From Metellina segmentata (taxonomy: Eukaryota > Arthropoda > Arachnida > Araneae > Tetragnathidae), in assembly GCA_947359465.1 (NCBI GenBank), contig OX375881.1, forward strand, positions 121,655,967 to 121,719,966: a DNA stretch of 64,000 nucleotides. The letters run 5' to 3'. The translations under genes and the position numbers were made by a program. The notes beneath the pieces were generated by a model that was given only the letters and a program-made list of their open reading frames with translations, was not told where the DNA came from and searched no databases. Position 1 is the first letter of the stretch; the number at the start of each line of letters is the position of its first letter. Below, one piece after another: positions 22,477 through 31,929 of the stretch.

Positions 22477-22783
22477 GTCAAATTTTGTGATAAATGAACA
22501 TGGTTTTTCAATTACGAGAATTAGACAAAATTGTGCCAGTAAAAATAATATTGGTGTTAATTATGTATACGTTAATCGTGCTAGTCAACAGTACCGCAAC
22601 AAAAAACAATTTCTCACCAAATGCAATGAGAAATGGGACCACCCCCATAGGGGAAAAATACGATAGTCACAATAAAGTGAGACTCTCTAACTCCGATAGT
22701 CTAAACATTTCACCGGCTGCAGACAGTTATTGTAAAATACCCGAGACTGTAAAGTAAAAGCAACTGTCGAGAATGGAGGAAAA

Positions 22784-23774
22784 TTGGTATACTTAGCAGA
22801 GACGGCTAATTGCGTCACTTTAAATGAGCTTGATGTTAGTCATGTAATGGACAATAACAATAGGAATGAAGTAATACAACTTATTCAGAAGTACTTACCA
22901 CACAAAACCAAAACCACTAATTCAAAAAGGACTTTGAATTTAACTGACGAATTACCCATTGCTTAAAGGCCTCGTAGATCAACATAAATAGAACAATTTT
23001 TTGTCGATAATCAGATACAGGAGTGGTTATGCGATAAAATTATTCTAGAAAATAATTCAAATTTTTTATCTCTGATTGTTTTGGCCAAGAAAAAATGCGG
23101 TAAATTCAGATTATGCATAGACTATCTCAAAATTTATCACAAAATAATTAGAGATTACTACCTATTACCCTTAATTGAAGAGGAATTAGATAGAGTAAAA
23201 CAAGCTCAGCTCTTCACGTCGTTTGACCTGAAAAAGTGTTTTTTTCATGTTGTGGACGTAGAAGAGAACAGTAAAATACATACTTGGTTTGTAACCCACC
23301 ACGGTCAGTACGAATTCAACAAGGTCCCATTGGCCTTAGTGTTTCTCCACAGACCTTTCAGAGATATATTTGCACAGTATTTAGAGAATTAATTAAAGAC
23401 GGAACATTGCTCGTGTACATGGATGGCGTAATCATTCTTGCCTAATCGGAAGAAGAAGGTCTGTTAAAACTGAAAAGAGTGTTAAAAGCGACCAAATACA
23501 GTCTAGAATTCAATTTTGCAAAATGTCAGATCTTAAAAAGAAAGATCGAATTTTTGGGTTATATAACAGAAAGTGGTATTATTCGTCCTTCGGAAACGAA
23601 AACCCTTGCGGTACAATAATTTCCGGAGGCAAAGAATGTTAAACAGCTACTAAGTTTTTTGGGATTAACCGGGTATTAAGGGAAATATATTGAAGGATAT
23701 GCTAAAATTGCTCGACCATTAAGTGACTTACTGAAAGCGGATAGTAAATTTAATTTTGGTCCCTTACAAAAAGA

Positions 23775-23811
<37 letters not shown>

Positions 23812-24384
23812 CCAGTCCGTTTGACACATTTTTAAGCGTAGTTGAAAGCTAGAATTGCATACTGATGCAAGTAGCGCGGGTTTTGGTGCCGTTCTGTTAC
23901 AACAAGCAGACGACGAAACTTTACACCCAATCCATTACATGAGCCGTAAAACCACACCAACCCAGTCTCTAAATACAGTAGTTATGAACTAGAAGTCCTA
24001 GCGGTCATAGAAGCACAAAATAATTGTAGAAATTATTTATTAGGTGACAAAATTAAGATCGTTACCGACTGTTCTGCTTTTCAGAAAACCCTTGAAAAGA
24101 GAGATCTGGCTTCTAAAGTAGCGAGATGGGCCATGTTTTTACAAGAATTCGACTACGAAACTATACACCATCCAGGTAAACAAACGCAACACGTTGATTC
24201 ATTGAGTCGTAATTCAGTAATGTTAGTGACGCGTTCGCATGATGAATTGACAGCAAAAATCAAATTTGCACAACAGGTAGACGAACATATTCAAGCTTTA
24301 AGAAAGATAATTGAGGAAAATGAGAGTCGATATTATTTGAATAAACATGACATTGTGTATAAATTCGAAAACGATCGTGAATAG
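22784..24384 (+). pseudogene. Reverse transcriptase and RNase H remnant, YMDG active site
   Basis: This region made cDNA from the element's RNA. The N-terminal part of the RT (22784-23392) includes the KFRLCIDY block and FTSFDLKKCFF, the first catalytic Asp region, and carries in-frame stops at 22964 and ~23003. A frameshift near 23380 precedes the catalytic box, which reads YMDG (23416-23427) instead of YMDD. Further stops follow. An (AT)n tract at 23778-23811 has expanded inside the coding region. RNase H is recognisable as HTDASSAGFGAVLLQQ near 23855 and the block ending at HHPGKQTQHVDSLSR near 24210. The enzyme is inactive. Confidence 0.88.
23778..23811. repeat. (TA)n microsatellite within pol
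   Basis: Perfect TA dinucleotides interrupting the RT-RNase H junction of the Ty3/gypsy element. Confidence 0.95.
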
Positions 24385-24387
24385 CTG

Positions 24388-25408
24388 ATGATGCCAAACA
24401 GCATGCAAACGGAATTGATACGAAATATCCATAGCCAAGGTCATTATGCTGTTGCCAAAGCAGAAAGCATAATTAAAGAGAACTACTACATACCTCAGTT
24501 GAGGAAACAAATCGAGACTGCCATTGCCAACTGTATCGAGTGCATACTGTGTAACAGGAAACGGAGAAAAGGTGAAGGACTGCTAAATCATATTCCCAAA
24601 CAAAACATTCCTCTTCATACGTACCATGTGGATCATATTGGTCCAATAACATCCACGAATAATAATTATAATAATATCTTTACTGTTGTAGACGGATTCA
24701 CCAAATTCGTTTGGCTGTATCCAGTCAAATCTACTACGACCAAAGAGGTCATAGACAAGCTGAAGCTGAAAAACAGTACTTTCGGTAACCCTGTCCGAAT
24801 CGTCAGTGACAAAAGGACAACCCTTCAATGCTAACGATTTCCAAACATACTGTCAAGAGGAGAACATTGAACACATAACCATAACAACCGGGATACCTAG
24901 AATATACCAATACTGTCTAAGTTGTCCATCGATGATCCCACCAAGTGGTATAAGTAAGTAGCCGCTGGGCAGAGCCATCAATAGCACCATTTCCAGGAAC
25001 ACGAAATATTCTCCCTTCGAACTTCACACAGGAGTAAAACTGAAACGCACAACTGATATAAAAATTAAGGAAATCTTAGACGAAGAGTATGTCAACACCA
25101 TCATGTCAGAAAGAGAACGAATTAGAGAGTTTGCTCAGGAAAACATATTTTAAATACAGGAAGATAATAGAAAAACGTATAATAAACAACGAAAGAAAGC
25201 CAACACCTATAAACCAGGATACTTGGTTACAATACAAAAAACTCAATTCGGAACTGGCATGAAATTACGTCCTAAATTTCTTGGCCGTTATCAGGTAACC
25301 AAAGTAAAGAACAACGATAGGTATGATGTTCAAAAAGTTGGGAGCTATGAAGGCCCAACCCCAACTTCAAGTGCATCTGACTTTATGGAACTGTGGACTG
25401 TCACATAA
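24388..25408 (+). pseudogene. Integrase remnant
   Basis: This was the enzyme that inserted the cDNA. The frame from 24388 continues the RNase H frame after a TAG at 24382. The N-terminal HHCC zinc finger is intact (His15, His19, Cys49, Cys52 of this piece). The first catalytic Asp is in YHVDHIGP (residue 82) and the second in IVSDKRT (residue 141). After a stop near 24832 the glutamate region is degraded beyond clear reading. The C-terminal part resumes at about 25223-25408 with LRPKFLGRYQVTKV, a GPY/F-like module, and ends at TAA 25406-25408. Not functional. Confidence 0.85.
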
Positions 25409-25655
25409 GTTTTATTTATTAAATTTAATTAAACATTTTCATTTGATATCATTTTATTAAAAAAAAAATTGTGTTTCATTTAGTAGCATTGTGTTTCAAA
25501 AAGTACTGTTTCACCAAGTTATGTTTATAGTATAATATAAAATATTTGTTTTTGTGTATTTTAGTATTTTCATGTAACTGAGGTCTCCTGGTTCTTGATG
25601 TTGTCATAGGGTGTGGTGAAGTCTGTGAGGACACAGGACCAGCAGGAGGGCCGAG

Positions 25656-26018
25656 TGTAGAATCGGAAATCGCTTCTCGCGAGGAATAGTGTACATGACC
25701 TCAATACACAGTAATATGAGTGCTTGCACGTGTGAGGCTCCAGAAGTTAACGCAAATGAGCGGTTTTTATGAAATCTACATATGTGTGTTATCCCAAAAT
25801 GCGGGACGATTCTTTTTCTGGAAGCTGAGTGCTTCAGTCGAGTAGATTCACTCGCCATTGTCCGCGGGTGGCGTTCCCGTGACATTGTTAACCATAAATC
25901 ATGTTTTTGTATACGTCATTTGTAAATACCTCACAATCATTTAGAAGAAGTAAAAATTGATCAAAGTTTAATCGTGTTGCTATGACTATTGAATCATACC
26001 CCACCGAGCCAATACTAG
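25656..26018 (+). repeat. 3' LTR
   Basis: Starts TGTAGAATCGG, directly after a purine-rich tract (AGCAGGAGGGCCGAG, 25641-25655) that probably primed plus-strand DNA. Ends at AATACTAG. Confidence 0.92.
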
Positions 26019-26129
26019 AATTATGAAAAAAAAAGAAAGAATGATCAAGCTTTCACATTAGTAAGCTGACACAGTGACAAAAATAATAAAATAAAATAAG
26101 TAGTAACGTAGGTAAATAAAAAGAAACAA

Positions 26130-26330
26130 ATGAGTTTCAGAGGTTCTTCAACACCTTGCCAAACTCCACCACTTCTTGGATCAGTTCTTCATCCCAGCTA
26201 ATATTTTTCCCAGGATATATTTCGCCATCATACCTCACGACAACAAATGACCTGGAATTTTCCTCACAGGCTTCAGTTTCATTGGCACGTTTCCTTTTAA
26301 AATTTGTTCAGTTATCACATATGAGGTTTC
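26130..26330 (-). pseudogene. Possible transposon-derived protein fragment
   Basis: On the minus strand one frame reads VRYDGEIYPGKNISWDEE, resembling a short C-terminal motif common in arthropod transposon-related proteins. The frame is short and has stops upstream. I cannot assign a family. Confidence 0.3.
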
Positions 26331-26614
26331 ATCTTCTTTTATTTGAGCAGCATACGTTTCGATAGCATCATGCGACTCGCCTTTTATGGGAACTTCATCT
26401 TCGCAATCTGATCAAACAACATTGTACTCAGCCCTCCTCGTTTTTGAGACTTCTTAGTCGCCGTATCGCTTTACTCCAGCATTTATTAAGGAACAAAGAG
26501 ATCCCACTTTTCGGTGCAATGTTTCCTCCAAGGTAAACAAACTATAATATACACAACAATAACAGAGGAAATTTAAAATCGATTCATGCATTATACTCTC
26601 AGATAGTTGCTTAA

Positions 26615-27451
26615 CCCTTAACTGCTGTGTCACAAACCATTTCGTAACTAGTGTGGAGGGGGTCTCTCAGACCTCGCTCACTAAAGTGCGTTTAAAGTTG
26701 ATTAATATAATACATTAATGAAAGATTCTTTAGATAATTATTATTTATACAGTTTAAATTTGGATAATTCAATTCTTAACATGAAATACATTTTATAATA
26801 CTATATAAGTTAAGTAGATTCCATGTCTCTTCAGGTTCAGCATTCGGACCTAATTTTGCAGGCCGTTTGAACCCTGGAAACTGTAAAACTATGCTGTGTT
26901 TTGGTGTTCTAAGGGCACGATTGGGTTCCCCCCGTCGATCCCATTTGAAGGTTATTTTTCCGTATAAATATTCTTCTTGTGGAGACGCACTTGAAATGTC
27001 TTCATCTTCATCTGCCTAAATTTCTAAATCCGTTTCGCGTTCGCTTTCAATAATATAATCCGAAATTTCGCTGTCCCAGTACTCTATATTTCCGATCAAT
27101 AATCAGCAATATCTTGAATTTCTTTATGTGTAAGATACACAGGTCGTTTTTAAGAATAGTTTGTTGCCATTTTAGGCTCTCTGCCGAAATTCCATACTCA
27201 AACTTAGACGATTTCATTCTACAATAACGGTAACGCAAATGCTGTGAAGGGGTCTAAGAGACCACACAGAAAATGTAAATAGTGTAAAACACGAAATAGT
27301 TGGGGCAGCTAAACCAGCCTTGGAATGTGGCTTCTGTTGGACGTAGTAATAAGGTACTGAATCGGACAGGGACCAATATTCACTTTAAGGGGTTGAAACG
27401 ACCTGTCAAAAATAACTCGGGGTCTGTGAGACCCATGACAGCAGTTAAAGG
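26615..27451 (-). mobile_element. piggyBac-derived element with TTAA duplication
   Basis: TTAA flanks both ends (26611-26614 and 27452-27455). The inverted termini read CCCTTAACTGCTGT and, inverted, CCTTTAACTGCTGT. Subterminal GGTCTNNNAGACC palindromes occur at both ends and again near 27248, as is common in piggyBac elements. The interior holds a decayed transposase N-terminus on the minus strand. At 837 bp it is too short for a full transposase. Confidence 0.85.
26815..27173 (-). pseudogene. piggyBac-type transposase N-terminal remnant
   Basis: The minus strand starts near ATG 27173 and reads RPVYLTHKEIQDIADY, then an acidic stretch rich in Glu/Asp. Further on come FKRPAKLG and a PEETWNLL block that resembles the conserved P-E-x-W-x-LF entry of the piggyBac catalytic region. 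Several stops and frameshifts interrupt it, and the DDD catalytic core is absent. The evidence is the combination of these blocks with TTAA-flanked ends; the peptide alone would be weak. Confidence 0.6.
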
Positions 27452-27459
27452 TTAATACA

Positions 27460-28160
27460 ATATGACACTTACTTCGATTAGTTGTTCCTACTAGTGTGCA
27501 GGTCACCATTTTTAAACTAAGAAATCATTGCCTTATTGTAGCTCGAATTTCACAGCATTGGATAACACGAAACAACCTTCTCTTTCTTGGTAGTTACAGT
27601 CCATATTCCCAGTGAGATACTCTGTGATTAGATATCAAATCCACACGAATCAAACCACATCACCATTGTGACGACATCAACAATGTTTTCCTATTTTTAA
27701 ACCAAAGTTGGTTCTGGCATTACAGTACTTAACAAAATGCAGCTCAGCACCGTATAATTTTAACTCATTGTGACCCCCTCTCCCCGTTCAGTGCGCTTGA
27801 GAACCCGGTTCAAAGATTGTATCAGGTACGAAATTCCTTTGTCTACATGACACTATATTTTCTTCTGAGTGTTCCTTCTAGGTCCAAATCATAAGTCAAA
27901 ATAAATGCAACGCTTTTTTTTGTATTACTCGACTTTTCATACAAGCACCTCAGTACAATTCCTCTTTTAAGGGCGTATTCACGTCAAAAACTATTGGGGA
28001 CAGTACATTAAACGACTAAACTTAACAATTGATACCTATTACATCTAAACTAAATGTTTATGGTAGGTGTTCCAAATATCATCCCTGTGCTTGATATCGC
28101 CTACTCCTTGTTTGCAAGCTACTTTGCGTGACCTATTTGAGTTTATGGAGTTACCTTGAC
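27460..28160. other. Non-coding stretch, nothing identified
   Basis: No gene or repeat recognised. Confidence 0.55.
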
Positions 28161-28163
28161 GGT

Positions 28164-28544
28164 CTAGGGTTTTACCACAGATAGCGCCACCGGCATGTTC
28201 GTATCAGTTATATCAACGACACTATTGCATCTGAAGTACTTGAGGCTGGGATCACAAACAATGTATTTTTTGTCTCCAATGCTTTCAGGGAATATCCAGG
28301 TAAGTGTTTCCAAATCATAATTTCGTTTATATGACTCGAAAGTATATTCAATATTAGAAGAAGATATGTATACTCTACTAGCAACTCGTTTTGAATAGTA
28401 GCTCCACATTTCGGCTAGTGAGTGGCCCCCTATGAAAATTCTCTTGGGAAAACTTTTTGAAGTTAGACTACCCAACTTCAACTGACGTAAGTATAGAAGG
28501 TAGTTTCCAGATTGATTTCCCAACCCAGGAGACCGAGATACCTA
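28164..28544 (-). CDS. Unrecognised open frame, ~119-126 codons
   Basis: This is the longest open frame in the window that I cannot attribute to a transposon. It opens after a TAG near 28545 and has no in-frame ATG at its beginning (the first plausible start is TTG at 28523). It could therefore be an exon rather than a whole gene. The peptide is mixed hydrophilic, with no signal peptide or membrane segment. It includes HSLAEMWSYYSKRVASRVYI and ends NMPVALSVVKP. I do not recognise a family. Chance openness or an old repeat fragment is quite possible; codon use cannot be judged against a host gene because none is present here. Confidence 0.25.
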
Positions 28545-28963
28545 CCCTATCCATATTTTGCAACTCGACTGTATATAATTTAATTTTCTGAGGCTCGCAT
28601 GATTTCTGGGTGGTGCAGTGTTTTTTCTTCTTAGATCACACAGAAGGAAAAATAACCACATCTACAGGGAATAAGAATCCTAGGATAGATATTGGTCAGG
28701 AAGGGGTTAGAAGTTATGCCGAGAAAACTGCATGTTTAAGAGCGCATATATGCGATTGAACCTATTAGAGGGTTGGGGTATTGCTTTACCCTCTCAACAC
28801 GCATATTAAACCGCATCGGAAAAAGGAGGGATTCTATTGGTCAAGAAGGTCAAAACTGGTTAGAAGCTATAAAGAAACGACCGCGAGTCACAGAATAGAG
28901 ATAGGCGAGTTAACCCTTCAGATGGTTAACACTTAATACTGAATTAAGATGATTAATTTCTTT
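28545..28963. other. Non-coding stretch with a short diverged duplication
   Basis: ATTGGTCAGGAAGGGGTTAG (~28692) and a diverged counterpart near 28837 look like an old local duplication. Otherwise nothing is seen. Confidence 0.4.
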
Positions 28964-28971
28964 TCGACTTG

Positions 28972-29137
28972 GTGGTGGGGTGCCAGCTCAGGTGTTGCTT
29001 CGTCATCTGACCGTGGTTCAAAATTACGAGGTTTGTCCTCGGATCTTTCCCTCAAGGGACTGATCCCGGACCGTCGTCAATAGCCCGTTGTGTTGCTCTA
29101 GTACGACGTTAACTAAAAAATTACCAATTACCAATTA
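28972..29137 (+). mobile_element. Young 5'-truncated SINE with target duplication
   Basis: Truncated within the body and ending in an ATTACC-type tail. The flanking direct repeat TCGACTTG lies at 28964-28971 and 29138-29145. The body is base-identical to the copy at 3178-3319. Confidence 0.9.
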
Positions 29138-29145
29138 TCGACTTG

Positions 29146-29501
29146 AAACCAACTGATGGATCAAAAACTTGTTAGTCACCTTGACTTCTAGCTGGTAGGA
29201 AGGGAGGGGTAGAGTTTCGTTGACTTTCCGCTGCGCCATGCAGAATTTAAATCGGTATACCTCCAGATTTACGAAGTACTGCGACATCGAAATTGGCCTC
29301 ATACGAAAGCTGCTATCGTGATCTGTCTATTACACCGAAACCTAGTGTAGCGTTGGTAGTGAAATTTTGGATCACATTTCAGAAATGTTAAAATGTAGAC
29401 ATATACTTGAAGAAAAATCAAGCAGAAACCCATTGAATAGTCTAGAAAAAAAGAACTTGTCAGATTCCGATAAACGCTACTGAAACTCATACAACACTAT
29501 A
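29146..29501. other. Non-coding stretch
   Basis: Nothing identified between the SINE and the mariner. Confidence 0.5.
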
Positions 29502-29503
29502 TA

Positions 29504-31006
29504 CAGGGTGGTCCCGAATTCATGGTACAAACTTTAATGGTAGGTACAGGACATTGTAACAATGATTTATTGTATAGGAATGTATAGTCGCAAGTGACGC
29601 GGTGAGGCGTAAACAGGGGAAATAAAAGGAAAGAGAAATGGAGTGATCGGTTGGTATCATTGCCGGTAGAGGGCAGTAGATGTCTAGCCGCTGTTGAACA
29701 TGATGCATCGCAGTAGGGAAAAGCGCCATTCACAATTGTGCTGCCGTAGACGATGGGTGACTTTACGTATGCAGAAAAAGCAGACATGCATTACATGTAC
29801 GGCCGTGCAAATGGTAACGGCAGAGCTGCGTTACGAATGTATCGCGCGGAGTATCCTGATCGACGAATGCCGGATCATAGAATTTTTCAACGGTTACATC
29901 GTCAACTTTGTGAAACAGGTGCGTTCGACGTCAACAGACATGGCGCTGGTCGAGTAAGAGCTGTACGCACTCCAAGGCTGGAAGAAAGCATCTTGAACAT
30001 TGTGGCTGATAGACCCGAGTCAAGCACAAGAACTGTTGCGCGTGACGTAGGTGTGAGTCATCAGACTGTATGCAGAGTGTTAAACGAAAATCGCTTACAC
30101 CCCTTCCATTTTCAGAAAGTACAAGCATTGAATCCGGCAGATTATCCTCGCCGCGTGAACTTCTGCCTGTGGGTGATGCAGCAATGTGCGTTGCAGCCGG
30201 ATTTCGTAGATTATGTGCTATTTACAGATGAAGCGACATTTTCACGCGGTGGTGTCTTTAATGCGCACAATTCCCATGTGTGGGCAACCGATAATCCACA
30301 TGCAACGCGTCGACATGCGTTTCAACAACGTTTCAGTATTAATGTGTGGGCTGGTATTGTGAACGACTTTTTGATTGGCCCATACTTACTACCCACGCGG
30401 CTCACTGGCGGAAGCTATCTTATTTTTCTGAAAGAAGTGTTACCACAACTGCTGCATGATGTTCCGATCGCCATTCGTAACCGCATGTGGTTTCAGCACG
30501 ATGGGGCGCCAGCACACTTCAGCATTGATGTACGGAATTACCTGAATGCCACGTTTGGTACTCGATGGATTGGGCGTGGTGGACCAGTCCCTTGGCCACC
30601 CCGATCTCCCGATTTATCGAGCCTCGATTACTTTTTATGGGGACATCTAAAGCATCTTGTTTATGAGACTCCAGTTGACTCAGATGAGGATCTCGTCGCT
30701 CGCTTATCTGTAGCTGCTGCAGGTGTGCGTGAAATACCAGGCATCTTTGAACGTGTACGCCAATCGCTCCACCGACGCTGTCAAGCATGTATCGATACTG
30801 GTGGACGCAATTTTGAACAATTACTGTAAACATGACACTTGTCAACAACGCTTTCAATAAAATCTTTGTTTTTCCTTTCGGCCGTTATTTCCCCTGTTTT
30901 CGCCTCACCGCGTCACTTGCGACTATACATTCCTATACAATAAATCATTGTTACAATGTCCTGTACCTACCATTAAAGTTTGTACCATGAATTCGGGACC
31001 ACCCTG
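29504..31006 (+). mobile_element. Intact mariner-type transposon, long inverted repeats
   Basis: The termini start CAGGGTGGTCCCGAATTCAT on both strands. The inverted repeats are about 122 bp (29504-29625 and 30885-31006) and are identical for the first 106 bases, with one mismatch after that. A TA target duplication lies at 29502-29503 and 31007-31008. The 1503-bp element holds one complete transposase gene. This is the best-preserved element in the window. Confidence 0.95.
29753..30829 (+). CDS. Mariner-superfamily transposase, intact, DD41D-type
   Basis: The 358-residue protein should bind the inverted repeats and catalyse cut-and-paste transposition at TA sites, acting in the nucleus. The N-terminal half contains helix-turn-helix DNA-binding sequence, clearest in TVARDVGVSHQTVCRVL (residues 94-110). 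The catalytic residues are Asp159 (LFTDEATF), Asp250 (FQHDGAPAH) and Asp292 (SPDLSSLDYFLWG). The last two are separated by 41 residues, giving a DD41D pattern rather than the DD34D of classical mariner. The start at 29753 is the first ATG giving the complete N-terminus (MGDFTYAEKADMHYMYG), and no stop or frameshift interrupts the gene. AATAAA lies just after the stop near 30857. Length and motif order fit a widespread arthropod family. Activity is inferred, not shown. Confidence 0.93.
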   Translation: MGDFTYAEKADMHYMYGRANGNGRAALRMYRAEYPDRRMPDHRIFQRLHRQLCETGAFDVNRHGAGRVRAVRTPRLEESILNIVADRPESSTRTVARDVGVSHQTVCRVLNENRLHPFHFQKVQALNPADYPRRVNFCLWVMQQCALQPDFVDYVLFTDEATFSRGGVFNAHNSHVWATDNPHATRRHAFQQRFSINVWAGIVNDFLIGPYLLPTRLTGGSYLIFLKEVLPQLLHDVPIAIRNRMWFQHDGAPAHFSIDVRNYLNATFGTRWIGRGGPVPWPPRSPDLSSLDYFLWGHLKHLVYETPVDSDEDLVARLSVAAAGVREIPGIFERVRQSLHRRCQACIDTGGRNFEQLL

Positions 31007-31009
31007 TAT

Positions 31010-31920
31010 ACTAAATTTGTCTTTTTCTTTCATTTACTACACCTAAATAAATGCTATTCATTGTCGAGATGCATCCACGTAAACACTTTGAGCTATGCTA
31101 TCCAATTTTTCTACTTACTTTATGAGAATCAATCCAAGACAACGCTTGACGCTACTTTTTTGTTTTCTACAGACAATATCAAAGATTACGTAAGCCAGTT
31201 ATTTATTAAGGCTAGCGAATTCAGACAATTTCTTCCAGATTGCAAACCCTGCAGCTTAAGAAAATGGTCACCAACTCTACGTTTCCAGACATAGCTTTAT
31301 ATCGCATGTAGATCTGGTATTCCAGTGCGTGAAATAGGACTGGCAGATCAACTTCTGAAGAGTAACTTTACCCCATTCCAAGTTTTACGACGATTAACTT
31401 ACGTTAAGTAAGAAGGAAAAAAAATTTCGAACCTACTTTAGAACGAAGGAAGTCAGAGGACGCTGTTTATGTACTTCGTATGAAACTCTACCATGATCCA
31501 GAGCTACAAGACTAAATGATGGATGATGACTCCGACTTTTGAGAACAGCCTGTGGATTTATGACTCGTGCAAGAACTAAAGTGCATTTTTAATTACCTTA
31601 ACATAGAGAAGTAGCTCCTTTGTAGGAGGAAGTAATACCACGCTTTGAACTGCATAGACAATACTATCACGTGACTATTTTTTCATTTCAATTTCAGCGT
31701 TTTATTTTCTATTTTTGCTTGTGACATTACAAGACTATAAAGAAGTTTCTTGTATAGCCAATCCTAAAGATCGAACGATTTTTATTATTCTATATAACGT
31801 TGAATATTCTCTATATTTAGTATTATAATCCAACTTCTTCTATGCTTTGCTGTATCTTTATTGCCTCCACAAATAAACCTTAGCAATTTCATTACTTAGA
31901 TCCCTCAAAATCAGTTAGTA
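31010..31920. other. Non-coding stretch
   Basis: Contains one 104-codon open frame (30980-31294) that overlaps the mariner terminus and shows no motif. Treated as non-coding. Confidence 0.5.
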
Positions 31921-31929
31921 GCTTCTTCA

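Larger units (their letters stand above)
20032..26018 (+). mobile_element. Ty3/gypsy LTR retrotransposon, complete but defective
   Basis: Two LTRs (20032-20390 and 25656-26018) bracket gag, protease, reverse transcriptase, RNase H and integrase remnants in the Ty3/gypsy order. A 5-bp target duplication, AATTA, lies at 20027-20031 and 26019-26023. The LTRs differ at roughly 29 of ~360 aligned positions, so the insertion is not recent. Every coding domain has stops or frameshifts. No envelope-like frame is seen between integrase and the 3' LTR. Confidence 0.93.

Noticed and set aside
28270..28300. Possible plus-strand micro-exon between TTTCAG and CAG/GTAAGTG
   Set aside because: The splice-like signals are 11 bases apart and no flanking coding sequence exists on that strand; probably chance.
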